A stretch of DNA of 22,224 bases, from IMG/VR virus record IMGVR_UViG_3300025097_000062, positions 1 through 22,224 of that record; one strand, 5' to 3'. Source of the DNA: a virus. Shown piece by piece: positions 15,368 to 22,224 of the stretch. Positions within the stretch are counted from its first letter, which is position 1. Each line of letters begins with the position of its first letter. Position numbers and translations under genes: made by a program. The notes under the pieces were generated by a model, which saw only the letters and a list, made by a program, of their open reading frames with translations, did not search any database and was not told the DNA's origin.

Positions 15368-15908
15368 CTTACTTACATACGACAACGAGGGCAGACCAAG
15401 ATTAACTGTAACGGTTGAAAATCTTACACCTACACTTGCTGTGTTCACAGCCAAGAATGCTTTGTTCCCTACAGCGAATTATGCCACAAAAGATATTAGG
15501 AATGTGTATTCTGTTTTAGATTTTGATGACACTACAAATGAAAAAACTATTTTTTTAGGTTTGATGCCTAAACAATATAGGGGTGGTAATATAGAGGTTC
15601 ATTTGCACTTTATGATGACAACAGCAACTTCTGGTGATGTAGATTGGATTGTATATTTTGACCGTTTTGGCTCTAATGATATAGACGTAGATACTAACAC
15701 TTGGTCAAACACGACAACTGTGACGGATACATCTGTACCGAGTACATCGGGGCAAATTGCAATTACAACAGTAACGGTAACTGAAGGTGCGAACATGGAT
15801 AACATTACCGCAGGAGATTTGTTTTCTATACAAATTGAGCGTGATGCTTCAACTGATACGGCTACGGGCGATGCGGAACTTTTAGGGGTGGAGATACGAG
15901 GAACTTAA
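15360..15908 (+). CDS. Jelly-roll-like virion protein, probable receptor-binding accessory
   Basis: A 182-residue protein of alternating strands: KTIFLGLMPKQYRGGNIEVHL, then SGDVDWIVYFDRFGSNDIDVD, a Thr/Val-rich strand pair and a closing ITAGDLFSIQIERDAS and TGDAELLGVEIRGT. This strand order and the 'NITAGDLF-x-hydrophobic-RD' block recur in small jelly-roll proteins encoded next to phage tail fibre genes, as far as I recall, but the function is not known. It overlaps the previous gene by 8 bases and the next by one (TAATG). Its context next to a LamG lectin supports a place in the adhesion complex. Confidence 0.6.
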   Translation: MFDLLTYDNEGRPRLTVTVENLTPTLAVFTAKNALFPTANYATKDIRNVYSVLDFDDTTNEKTIFLGLMPKQYRGGNIEVHLHFMMTTATSGDVDWIVYFDRFGSNDIDVDTNTWSNTTTVTDTSVPSTSGQIAITTVTVTEGANMDNITAGDLFSIQIERDASTDTATGDAELLGVEIRGT

Positions 15909-16594
15909 TGGCTATAGTATTTGATTCTAGCGATGGGGACGGTGCAGACTACCTAACCAGTACGAGTGCCTCAACGGTAACGGGACCCCCACTCACACTC
16001 GCTTGTTGGGTAAATCCAAGTACATTAACAGGGCATGATGCTTGTATAGCCGTAGGTTCATCTGGAAGCAACGAAGCGTACGCATTAAACCTTCGGGCAA
16101 CATACAAAAAAGTTACAATGGAATCGCGTGATTCCTCTGGTGGGAGTATCGCACAAGCGGCAGATGATTACCGTGCGGATGCTTGGCAACATGTTGCGGG
16201 TGTTTGCACATCAAGTGTTTCAAGGCAAGCGTTCCTAGATGGGGTGGGTGGAACAGTTAGTACGACAAGTCGAACACCATCATCGGTTGATAGGATAAGA
16301 ATTGGCGAGTGGTCAGCCGTTTGGTCAAGACCTTTTGATGGCATGATTGCTGAATGTGCAATATGGAATGTTGCTTTGAGCGATGGGGACATACAAGCAA
16401 TGGCGAGCGGTTTAACACCTACATTGATTCGCCCTGACTCTCTGGTTTCATACTATCCTCTTGTTCGTAATTATATAGATGAGTTCGGAAATAATGAAGT
16501 CACACCGAACAATACAGTTGTTTGGGCAAACGAACATCCTATTGCTGTTGAGGATGCACCTTCTACTCATAGGAGCGCATGGGGTGGTATATGA
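15908..16594 (+). CDS. LamG / concanavalin A-like lectin domain protein (probable host-binding tail protein)
   Basis: A 228-residue protein almost filled by a laminin-G-type (LamG_3) jelly roll: the opening VFDSSDGDGADYL, LTLACWVNPSTL (29-40), the central AWQHVAGVC (92-100) followed by QAFLDG, and the closing IRIGEWSAVWSRPFDGMIAE with IWNVALSDGDI (131-162). These are the standard strand signatures of this fold. LamG domains on phage virions commonly bind surface polysaccharides. The start overlaps the previous stop as TAATG, with GAGGAA upstream. No enzymatic motif is visible, so a binding rather than a degrading role is expected. Confidence 0.82.
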   Translation: MAIVFDSSDGDGADYLTSTSASTVTGPPLTLACWVNPSTLTGHDACIAVGSSGSNEAYALNLRATYKKVTMESRDSSGGSIAQAADDYRADAWQHVAGVCTSSVSRQAFLDGVGGTVSTTSRTPSSVDRIRIGEWSAVWSRPFDGMIAECAIWNVALSDGDIQAMASGLTPTLIRPDSLVSYYPLVRNYIDEFGNNEVTPNNTVVWANEHPIAVEDAPSTHRSAWGGI

Positions 16595-18909
16595 CGGGTC
16601 AAGACCCACAGGGCATTTGTTGTTATTGTAATCCGTTTCCTCAGTGTGGTCATTTTTGTGAAACGACAGACGAATTTGAATGCATACAGCAAGGCGGTAC
16701 TTGGCTAGGTGAGGGGCAATTAGATTGCAACGACTGTGATGAAGTATGCGCTAACTGCGAACAAACCTGTACAGATAATTCTCAATGCCCAGATGGATAT
16801 ATTTGTGAATTTGGACAATGTGTTGTAGACCCTGATGCGAGTGGTTGGGGCGATGACAATGTAATGCCTTGCAATAGACCTGGAATTAGCGGGTCTAAAA
16901 ATTGCCAAAAAGTTCTTCATGTAAAACGACCATATTTCCCAAATGGCACACCCAACTACAATGCGTGGGGAGTTGCAGTATGGCATCCACCTTGCGATGA
17001 GGATTGCGATGGAAGCATTCAGGACGATGGGGAAGTAGACACAGATGGAAACTGGATAATAAAACAGGAAGATTTAGGACCAATAACTTTTGAGCTTGGC
17101 ACAGACATTTACGATGGAGATGGCGACCCAATAGGAAAATATGAAAGTGGTTGTTGTTGCGAATTGTATCTTATTGTCGCACAGTGTTGGGGTGGTGTTG
17201 AATGTATAGGTTTGAATAATATATGCAAATCGGAAATACCAGAGTGGAATCCGCAGATTGGTGAGGTGTTAATTCTACGAGGAAAAGACGGAACACCCGC
17301 AGAGGGGTGGTGTGGATATACCTTATACAATTTCAATGAAGATGGTAGTCAAAGATACGGTCCATGCAATAAACCTTTTTATGAATGGGTATTAAATAAT
17401 GGTTGCAAGCTCGGTGGTGGCAAATCTGGTTCTGGTGGGTGCGCTGAGTCAGTTAGTCCAGGACCGCTTTTCTGTGATTTAGATATTGAGGTATTCCAAG
17501 TTCCAGACCCAAGTTGGGTTTACGGAGGAGGGAAAAGATTGTGTAGGTATGCTTGCGATTCGTGTTATGGAATCTTTGAGCAATGCGGAGCTTGTGACTG
17601 TCATCCTGAATATCCACAGTGCAGGTGTATAAAATCTGTTGATTGTGACACAGATAGAACTGCCATGAAACTCAATTTCTCAGCAGACGAACAAGACCTT
17701 TGTGGACCAACTCACCCTAGTGGTGAATGTTTGTTTATGAATGAGGAGATTACCAGTAGACAGTATGCGTTAAATGATTTCTATTGGAATCTTCCGACTT
17801 GCATTACAAATAACACAACGCCTGTGGATGGTGGTACACCATGTCAAGACTGCGAAGTATTACTCTTACAAAGAGAAGCTTCTGTATGTTGGTGCGGTGA
17901 TTTACCGCCTGGTGTTACTTGTGACTTTCCAGAATATGCGTACACTTGGGCAACAAATGATTTATGGAACTCTCGGCGTTACCTAAAACTGTACGTTCAA
18001 AATAGTACGGGAAGCCATAGCCCTGGGTGTTACAAAGTTGTAGGAGTTATTGAAGCAAGACTTTTGCCATCAGATGCGGTGTGGCACACGTTCTGGATAT
18101 CGGGTGAATGTCATAAATTTCCTGATGGTCATGTGGAATGCCACCCAACCAATGATGACGTTCTGGCAGATTGCGTTTTTTGTACGGGCGACTGCTATGG
18201 AGAAAATCCTATACTGAATGGACGGTTTGATTGTATGAGTTTCTGCCCACAAGTCGAGTGTGAAGCTCCTTGCGGAACTGCGGGGCATCAGTGTTGGGGT
18301 TGTTGTATTACGGACTCTGATGGTAGCCCAAACTGTTGTGAATACCCACCACCTCCTCCTAATGGTAGCCCACCAGAACCGCCACCAAGACAGAAACAAA
18401 TGGGAGATTGGGATTCTATATTTTTATTCCCAACCAATATAGAAACTGAAATAGATATTGACATCAATAATGTTAAGACCTCAGTGCCTATTTCGTTTTC
18501 AGATGCACTACAGATTCCCATGATAGATAGTCCGACTGCACAAGATGTTGAAACATATAACAGGTTGTCACCCTTCCAATATGCCCCGAATTATCTCAAA
18601 GAGTCATTAAACAAAACTGTGCGAACAGGTGCGGTTGCAGACAAGAGAGCAAAAGTTCCGCAGGTGGACGAAGCTAACTACCTAGGTAATTACTCAGAAG
18701 GTTCGCTTGAATGGTCTATGTGGTTGCATATTGGAAATTGCATAGCAGTAAACTCTGAGCAGGATATGACTCGTAAGTGCAGTTTTGACTATACGGTTTT
18801 TGCTTATTGTCAGTCAAAAAAATGTAAAGTAGATTCAAAAGTGTTGGAGAATAAGGTTGTACAATTCAACTTAGATACTAATTATTTTGGAGCATCTGAT
18901 GAAACTTAA
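16591..18909 (+). CDS. Very cysteine-rich large tail/adhesion protein, unknown family
   Basis: A 772-residue protein with about 65 cysteines, about 61 of them in residues 1-583, often as CC, CxC and CxxC. Around residues 60-77 a small disulfide-knot-like motif CTDNSQCPDGYICEFGQC resembles EGF-like or Dickkopf-type modules. A Pro-rich linker (about 584-602) separates a C-terminal part (603-772) with only four cysteines and a beta-rich layout. No signal peptide is seen, so disulfides would form after lysis or the cysteines bind metal. Position after the LamG gene suggests a fibre or adhesin. Start 16591 (ATGA overlap, GGTGG upstream) is preferred; 16579 has AGGAG only three bases away. I do not know a family with this architecture. 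Confidence 0.75.
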   Translation: MTGQDPQGICCYCNPFPQCGHFCETTDEFECIQQGGTWLGEGQLDCNDCDEVCANCEQTCTDNSQCPDGYICEFGQCVVDPDASGWGDDNVMPCNRPGISGSKNCQKVLHVKRPYFPNGTPNYNAWGVAVWHPPCDEDCDGSIQDDGEVDTDGNWIIKQEDLGPITFELGTDIYDGDGDPIGKYESGCCCELYLIVAQCWGGVECIGLNNICKSEIPEWNPQIGEVLILRGKDGTPAEGWCGYTLYNFNEDGSQRYGPCNKPFYEWVLNNGCKLGGGKSGSGGCAESVSPGPLFCDLDIEVFQVPDPSWVYGGGKRLCRYACDSCYGIFEQCGACDCHPEYPQCRCIKSVDCDTDRTAMKLNFSADEQDLCGPTHPSGECLFMNEEITSRQYALNDFYWNLPTCITNNTTPVDGGTPCQDCEVLLLQREASVCWCGDLPPGVTCDFPEYAYTWATNDLWNSRRYLKLYVQNSTGSHSPGCYKVVGVIEARLLPSDAVWHTFWISGECHKFPDGHVECHPTNDDVLADCVFCTGDCYGENPILNGRFDCMSFCPQVECEAPCGTAGHQCWGCCITDSDGSPNCCEYPPPPPNGSPPEPPPRQKQMGDWDSIFLFPTNIETEIDIDINNVKTSVPISFSDALQIPMIDSPTAQDVETYNRLSPFQYAPNYLKESLNKTVRTGAVADKRAKVPQVDEANYLGNYSEGSLEWSMWLHIGNCIAVNSEQDMTRKCSFDYTVFAYCQSKKCKVDSKVLENKVVQFNLDTNYFGASDET

Positions 18910-19306
18910 AATAACCTACCACGATGCAAATATGCCTATAAAAGAAGTTATCGCCAATGTTGCGAGTGTGGGTGAAAATAACTTATCTAAACTTTCAATG
19001 GTAAAAAATATAGAGAAGCAAACAAAAGAAAGAATATCACGCATTGAGAAATTTAGAACGGGGGTGACGGGCATAACAAAAGCAACACTTGGTATAGGAT
19101 TGGCAAGTAAATCTGAAATTGAAGGGAGAAGAAGTATATGCGAAGTGTGTGAGTTTCGGCAGGGAAGTTCGTGTGGGGCGTGTGGATGCTTTATTAGTCC
19201 TAAGACGAAACTAGCAAAAGAACAATGCCCGAAGGGGTTTTGGGGTCAAGCAATTACAATAGAAAATCAGAGGAGTGGCGGATGTGGATGTGGGAAAAAC
19301 AAATAA
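18899..19306 (+). CDS. Small protein with C-terminal zinc-ribbon-like cysteine cluster
   Basis: A 135-residue protein: an N-terminal beta part (MKLKITYHDANMPIKEVIANV), a basic helix with KNIEKQTKERISRIEKF, and a cysteine cluster C81, C84, C92, C95, C97, C110 (pattern CxxC...CxxCGC...CP.GFW) plus a GCGCG tail with C129 and C131. The 'CxxC...CGCF...K...CPxGxW' block is common in small proteins of phage late operons and probably binds zinc or an iron-sulfur cluster. The start at 18899 has GGAG upstream and overlaps the previous stop; an in-frame ATG at 18887 is less likely. The cysteine cluster follows a cysteine-rich tail protein, which may hint at joint work in metal binding or assembly, but that is inference. 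Confidence 0.7.
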   Translation: MKLKITYHDANMPIKEVIANVASVGENNLSKLSMVKNIEKQTKERISRIEKFRTGVTGITKATLGIGLASKSEIEGRRSICEVCEFRQGSSCGACGCFISPKTKLAKEQCPKGFWGQAITIENQRSGGCGCGKNK

Positions 19307-20174
19307 TAAACTAACGTGGGAAGTAATAGAGCAGAATAGAAATTGTCATACGGTTCGTGTGGATGCGACTAACTCAAAGTGGGAACAATACTTTCTGTTG
19401 TCTAGTGACAGACATCACGATAATGCTCACACTGACCATGCTTTAGAATTGAAGCACCTAAAGTTAGCAAGGGAAAGGGGTGCAGGGATAATAGATGTCG
19501 GGGATATGCACTGTGCGATGCAAGGCAAGTGGGATAAAAGGTCAGACCTTACGGCAACAAGACCCGAACAGCAGGAAGGTAGGTACATTGACTCGCTAGT
19601 TGAATGTGCATCAGATTTTTACGCTCCATTTGCCGAGAACTTTGTAGTAATTGGTAGGGGTAATCACGAAACATCCATACTAAAACGACATGAAACGGAT
19701 TTGACTGAACGGACTTGCGAACGAATGTCTGCTATTTCTGGACATAAAGTTCATTCTGGCGGTTACGGTGGTTGGATTCGGTTTATGATTAAATTGAATG
19801 GCTCTATCAACCAGTGCAACATGAAGTATTATCATGGCTCAGGTGGCGGTGGTCCAGTTACCAGAGGGGTTATCCAGACAAATCGTATGGCGGTGATTTA
19901 TCCACAAGCTCATATCATTTGTTCTGGTCACACCCACGACCAATGGATTGTGCCTATAGCAAGGGAGAAGTTATTTAAATCGGGTCGTATCGGTATGGAC
20001 GAAGCATTACATGTGCGCTGTGGAACTTACAAAGATGAGTACATGGATGGCTTTGGTGGTTGGCATGTTGAGCGAGGAGGACCGCCAAAAGGTTTGGGAG
20101 CAATGTGGCTTCGGTTCTATGTAACGTCTTCAACAAACAATGTAATAGGTTGGGAAGTTGTTAGGGCTAAATAA
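19284..20174 (+). CDS. Calcineurin-like metallophosphoesterase
   Basis: A protein of about 296 residues with the metallophosphoesterase metal-binding motifs in order: D42-R-H44 (SSDRHHD), GD74, GNHE (N127, H128), YYHG (H184) and GHTHD (H216, H218). Two metal ions are expected and the activity could be on nucleotides, nucleic acid ends or phosphoproteins. Substrate cannot be told. Such enzymes are frequent in large phage genomes but usually among early genes; here the gene closes the virion operon. The start is uncertain: GTG 19284 lies 8 bases after AGGAG (19271-19275), while GTG 19275 abuts the site and GTG 19290 is farther. It overlaps the previous gene by about 23 bases. Confidence 0.85.
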   Translation: MDVGKTNNKLTWEVIEQNRNCHTVRVDATNSKWEQYFLLSSDRHHDNAHTDHALELKHLKLARERGAGIIDVGDMHCAMQGKWDKRSDLTATRPEQQEGRYIDSLVECASDFYAPFAENFVVIGRGNHETSILKRHETDLTERTCERMSAISGHKVHSGGYGGWIRFMIKLNGSINQCNMKYYHGSGGGGPVTRGVIQTNRMAVIYPQAHIICSGHTHDQWIVPIAREKLFKSGRIGMDEALHVRCGTYKDEYMDGFGGWHVERGGPPKGLGAMWLRFYVTSSTNNVIGWEVVRAK

Positions 20175-20464
20175 TGAAAATGATACGGGTAACTTGGGTT
20201 GATGCTGAAACCATCGGGGATTCTGGTTGGCAAGATTTGTCTGACATACAGCATATAAAAGAAGTCACACCACCAGTAATGAAAACCATTGGTTTTGTTT
20301 TAGGTGATTTTGATACGCATATAACAATTACGGATTCAATAGGAGAAAAAGAGTGTGGTCATGTAACAAAGATACCAAAGGAAATGATTAGAACAGCGTG
20401 TTTTCTTGGGGAGATAGTTAAAGCGAAAGAGGAAATAAAAAACCCCGCCCAACGAGAGGGATAA
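20174..20464 (+). CDS. Small unknown protein at the end of the late operon
   Basis: A 96-residue protein starting MKMIRVTWVDAETIGDSGW. It has a beta-rich front half (MIRVTWVD, ITITDSIGEK) and a helical end (MIRTACFLGEIVKAKEEI). DVQ-type turns such as DLSDIQHIK and KIPKEMIR recur in short phage proteins that share this first-strand pattern, but no family is recognised. TAATG overlap with the metallophosphoesterase supports the start, with TTAGGG upstream; the ATG at 20180 is an alternative. The last codons (NPAQREG) are encoded within the convergent terminator stem. Confidence 0.6.
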   Translation: MKMIRVTWVDAETIGDSGWQDLSDIQHIKEVTPPVMKTIGFVLGDFDTHITITDSIGEKECGHVTKIPKEMIRTACFLGEIVKAKEEIKNPAQREG

Positions 20465-20486
20465 GTTCTCGCAACTATGGGCGGGG
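20433..20486 (-). terminator. Intrinsic terminator for the leftward operon, at the convergence point
   Basis: CCCCGCCC (20443-20450) pairs perfectly with GGGCGGGG (20479-20486). An inner hairpin CGAGA (20453-20457) with TCTCG (20467-20471) folds the loop. Read leftward, the stem is followed by TTTTTTATTT, a classic U-tract. Read rightward there is only TAAAGG, so it is clearly polarised to the minus strand, although the stem may also weaken rightward transcription. It lies 47 bases after the last leftward stop at 20533. Confidence 0.85.
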
Positions 20487-20532
20487 TAAAGGAAATTGTG
20501 ACTTTCGCCACAATATGAATAGCGTAATTATA

Positions 20533-20754
20533 TCATTTTACATCATAAATATCAATACCAAGGTTTGCGGTTGGTAGTATAACACCAGGGTGATTAGAAT
20601 TTACCCACTCTACAAAACTATCTCTATTCCATCGCATACCACCAAGACGAATTGGCTTTGGAAGCTTACCTGAATCCACCCATCGGTAAATAGTTGAAAC
20701 TTCAACACCAAACGCCTTAGCAACATCTGACGTATAAATATAAATTAAACACAT
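20533..20754 (-). CDS. Excisionase/AlpA-type helix-turn-helix DNA-binding protein
   Basis: A 73-residue protein dominated by a winged HTH domain: YTSDVAKAFGVEVSTIYRWV is helix-turn-helix, followed by DSGKLPKPIRLGGMRWNRD (wing) and FVEWVNSN. This fits AlpA/excisionase and HTH_17-type regulators, which bind DNA in control of phage genes or in excision. It is the last gene of the leftward operon, 12 bases after the SSB-like gene, with AGAGGAG upstream of the ATG. A role as an early regulator acting on the late promoter or on its own operon is plausible but inferred. No integrase is seen in the window, so an excisionase function cannot be supported. Confidence 0.82.
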   Translation of the reverse strand: MCLIYIYTSDVAKAFGVEVSTIYRWVDSGKLPKPIRLGGMRWNRDSFVEWVNSNHPGVILPTANLGIDIYDVK

Positions 20755-20766
20755 AAAATACTCCTC

Positions 20767-21171
20767 TTAGAATGGTATGTCATCATCTGGAACTTTTGTC
20801 GCTACAGATGAAACTGGAATCTCTTTTTCCTGTGAATCGCCTGAAACATTCTTGATGTTCCTAACTTCGACAACGGTAAACTTACCTCTTTTCCCTTCGA
20901 CTTCTTTGTTTGAGAAATCTGCTTGAATGCGAAGACCTATTAAATCAAATACATCTTGCTTAAAAAATGTATCCCAATCTGCGGATGTGTAACCAAGCAT
21001 TGAAAACCATCTTAGCGCAACGGAGGCAGGGGCGGTTTTCCCAATGTAGTCGTGCGTGTACCGTTCTTTGTTCGGAAGGTTTACGTCTTCACGACACAAG
21101 CAAACCTTAATCGCAGGACCACCTGCGTGTTTAATTAGTTCTACTTTTGTAACTGTTGCAAATTCCATCAT
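20767..21171 (-). CDS. SSB-like protein with acidic DDDIPF C-terminal tail
   Basis: A 134-residue protein. The body is beta-rich (ATVTKVELIKHAGGPAIKV, then GLRIQADFSNKEVEGKRGKF and FTVVEVRNI), in agreement with an OB-fold-like domain, and the last six residues DDDIPF are identical to the tip of the E. coli SSB tail that binds host repair and replication proteins. It directly follows a Rad52-type annealing protein in an ATGA overlap, a common pairing in phage recombination modules. Start ATG 21171 has AGGAG upstream; ATG 21168 follows immediately. I have not matched the body to a named SSB family, so it could also be a different ssDNA-binding protein that has acquired the tail. Confidence 0.7.
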   Translation of the reverse strand: MMEFATVTKVELIKHAGGPAIKVCLCREDVNLPNKERYTHDYIGKTAPASVALRWFSMLGYTSADWDTFFKQDVFDLIGLRIQADFSNKEVEGKRGKFTVVEVRNIKNVSGDSQEKEIPVSSVATKVPDDDIPF

Positions 21172-21752
21172 TTTTTCTCCTGTGTTGGGATTCTTTCGTG
21201 TGTTGCTACTAATTGCTCATCTGAAAACTCGTCTACATCGGTTAAATCCCAATGCCCAAATACAGCACCCGCCCATTTAGTGTCTTTGTCCATGTGTGAC
21301 CTGATAGCTTTGACGAGTTCTTTTCGACAATCTTCTGTAAGTTTAAGTTCATCCTCAAACATTACGGTGTCTTCACCTGCGTAAACATTTATTCCTAAGC
21401 CATGAAAAGCTATCGCCTTTACTAAGCATCTTTTCAGCGAATTGTTGATTTGCGTGGGTTTTGGGTTTTGGATGTCATTATTATTATTATCCATAACAGC
21501 CAAATCCTCTTCGACTGTTTCCTCTTCGACTGTAACAGCAACCCTGACAAATGCGTACCCTTCTTCGTCTTTGAATGCTGTTTTGCCGTTTTCGGTTTTA
21601 ATGTACTCGAACTTAGCCTTGGGGTAATTCTCTTTTAGAATGCTCCAAGCCCAAACCCACGGTAGAAAGTCGAACATACCTTTTTTTTCGACATACTTTG
21701 AGCAGTCGATTCGGGAAAGTGTTTCCCATACTGATAATTTTTCTTTAGACAT
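21168..21752 (-). CDS. Single-strand annealing protein of the Rad52/Sak3-like superfamily (DUF1071)
   Basis: A 194-residue protein with the DUF1071 hallmarks: an N-terminal VWETLSRIDCSKYVEKKG, then FLPWVWAWSILKENYP, a central YAFVRVAVTVEEETVEEDL, and TQINNSLKRCLVKAIAFHGL (residues 100-119) ending in GINVYAGED. This family anneals complementary single strands during phage homologous recombination and repair, usually with an SSB partner such as the one encoded next. Start 21752 is chosen because AGGAGG lies 6 bases upstream; an in-frame ATG at 21812 would overlap the previous gene by 68 bases. It overlaps the DUF551-HTH gene by 8 bases. Asn-rich NNNNND at 88-93 interrupts the middle, a family-typical variable loop. 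Confidence 0.88.
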   Translation of the reverse strand: MSKEKLSVWETLSRIDCSKYVEKKGMFDFLPWVWAWSILKENYPKAKFEYIKTENGKTAFKDEEGYAFVRVAVTVEEETVEEDLAVMDNNNNDIQNPKPTQINNSLKRCLVKAIAFHGLGINVYAGEDTVMFEDELKLTEDCRKELVKAIRSHMDKDTKWAGAVFGHWDLTDVDEFSDEQLVATHERIPTQEKK

Positions 21753-22209
21753 TTGCGACCTCCTCGCTTTTAAGTTCTTGTGGCAGTTCTGGTAGTTCCA
21801 TCCAGGCAACAACTTTTTTTACTTTGTTGCCGTCCTTAAACTGAACTACACCCTCGACTGTATTCTGAGATATAAACTCTTCTATCCATTCAGATGTAAA
21901 CAAAACCTTCTTGCCAATTCTGCAATGCCGAATCTGACCTGAAGTTCTAAGTTTCCAGAGTTGACCATAGGAAATGTTTAGCCAACTTGCAGTTTCTTTT
22001 GAATCTAATAACTTGCCGTCTTGTTGTTTTCTATCACCACTAGAGGTACTGTGTTTCCCATTCCATACCATCAATATCTGGTGGTGATACGATTCTTCGC
22101 CCCGCTCAACCAAGCATAAATAACTGTGACATGGAACGCCATCGGGACATTCTTCTGTCTTTGGTAATTCGGGCAACCGCTCTGATACTAATATCCATTC
22201 TTTAGACAT
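21745..22209 (-). CDS. DUF551 protein with an inserted helix-turn-helix domain
   Basis: A 154-residue protein whose ends belong together: EWILVSERLPELP (4-16) and an inner LMVWNGKHST are the first half of a DUF551-type domain, and VVAWMELPELPQ (133-144) is its closing 'V-x-x-W-x-x-LP-x-x-P' strand. Between them, residues about 66-115 form an excisionase-type HTH: LLDSKETASWLNISYGQLW, then a basic segment and KVLFTSEWIEEFI. DUF551 proteins are small, phage-specific and of unknown function; a DNA-binding domain lodged in the loop is unusual. AGGAGG (22214-22220 on the minus strand) precedes the ATG. It is the first leftward gene seen and likely belongs to an operon that starts beyond the right edge. 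Alternative explanation: assembly chimera, which needs read support. Confidence 0.72.
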   Translation of the reverse strand: MSKEWILVSERLPELPKTEECPDGVPCHSYLCLVERGEESYHHQILMVWNGKHSTSSGDRKQQDGKLLDSKETASWLNISYGQLWKLRTSGQIRHCRIGKKVLFTSEWIEEFISQNTVEGVVQFKDGNKVKKVVAWMELPELPQELKSEEVANV

Positions 22210-22224
22210 ATTTACCTCCTATGT

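Noticed and set aside
20495-20514. ATTGTG/CACAAT hairpin downstream of the late operon as a rightward terminator
   Set aside because: The stem is only 6 bp and no U-tract follows on the plus strand, so it does not support a terminator call; it could be an operator-like palindrome, but nothing else supports that.
1-22224. Search for tRNA genes, CRISPR arrays, insertion sequences, integrase and attachment sites
   Set aside because: No cloverleaf-like sequence, regular repeat-spacer array, transposase or recombinase motif was noticed by eye; a program such as tRNAscan would be needed to exclude tRNAs fully.

Overview
The window is a piece of a tailed double-stranded DNA bacteriophage genome, most likely with a long non-contractile (siphovirus-type) tail. 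It carries a MuF-type minor head protein, a capsid protease/scaffold, decoration and major capsid proteins, head-tail connectors, a frameshifted tail assembly chaperone and a tape measure. No tail sheath, integrase, tRNA, rRNA, CRISPR array or insertion sequence was seen. Base composition is AT-rich and even by eye. The bacterial host cannot be named from the sequence. The window appears to be cut from a larger genome: at the left the last 12 codons of a gene (possibly the portal) are visible, and at the right a leftward operon runs off the end.

Positions 1-5919 are the head module, all rightward: a 3' gene end, a 50-residue protein, a 905-residue MuF fusion with acetyltransferase-like and ADP-ribosyltransferase-like domains, a small excisionase-type DNA-binding protein, the protease/scaffold, the decoration protein and the major capsid protein. 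A strong intrinsic terminator (5961-5993) follows the capsid gene. Positions 6005-11170 hold the connector and tail module: a Gp36/DUF1320-like adaptor, a virion morphogenesis protein, a tail tube candidate, the chaperone pair G/GT made by a -1 frameshift at GGGAAAG, a carbohydrate-binding-module virion protein, a tail terminator candidate and a short tape measure. Positions 11172-18909 code for tail-tip and adhesion proteins, including a jelly-roll-like protein, a LamG lectin and a very cysteine-rich protein. Positions 18899-20464 add a zinc-ribbon protein, a metallophosphoesterase and a small unknown protein.

Positions 20533-22209 are leftward, early-type genes: an HTH protein inserted in a DUF551 domain, a Rad52-like single-strand annealing protein (DUF1071), an SSB-like protein ending in DDDIPF, and an AlpA/excisionase-type HTH protein. 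The two operons converge on an intrinsic terminator at 20433-20486. Genes are packed with TAATG/ATGA overlaps and mostly clear Shine-Dalgarno sites. No gap over 300 bases lacks a gene.

The most striking items are the modular MuF effector-like protein with its duplicated Cys-Gly linker, the lambda-type frameshift site with a predicted stem-loop, the 65-cysteine tail protein, and the HTH embedded in DUF551.
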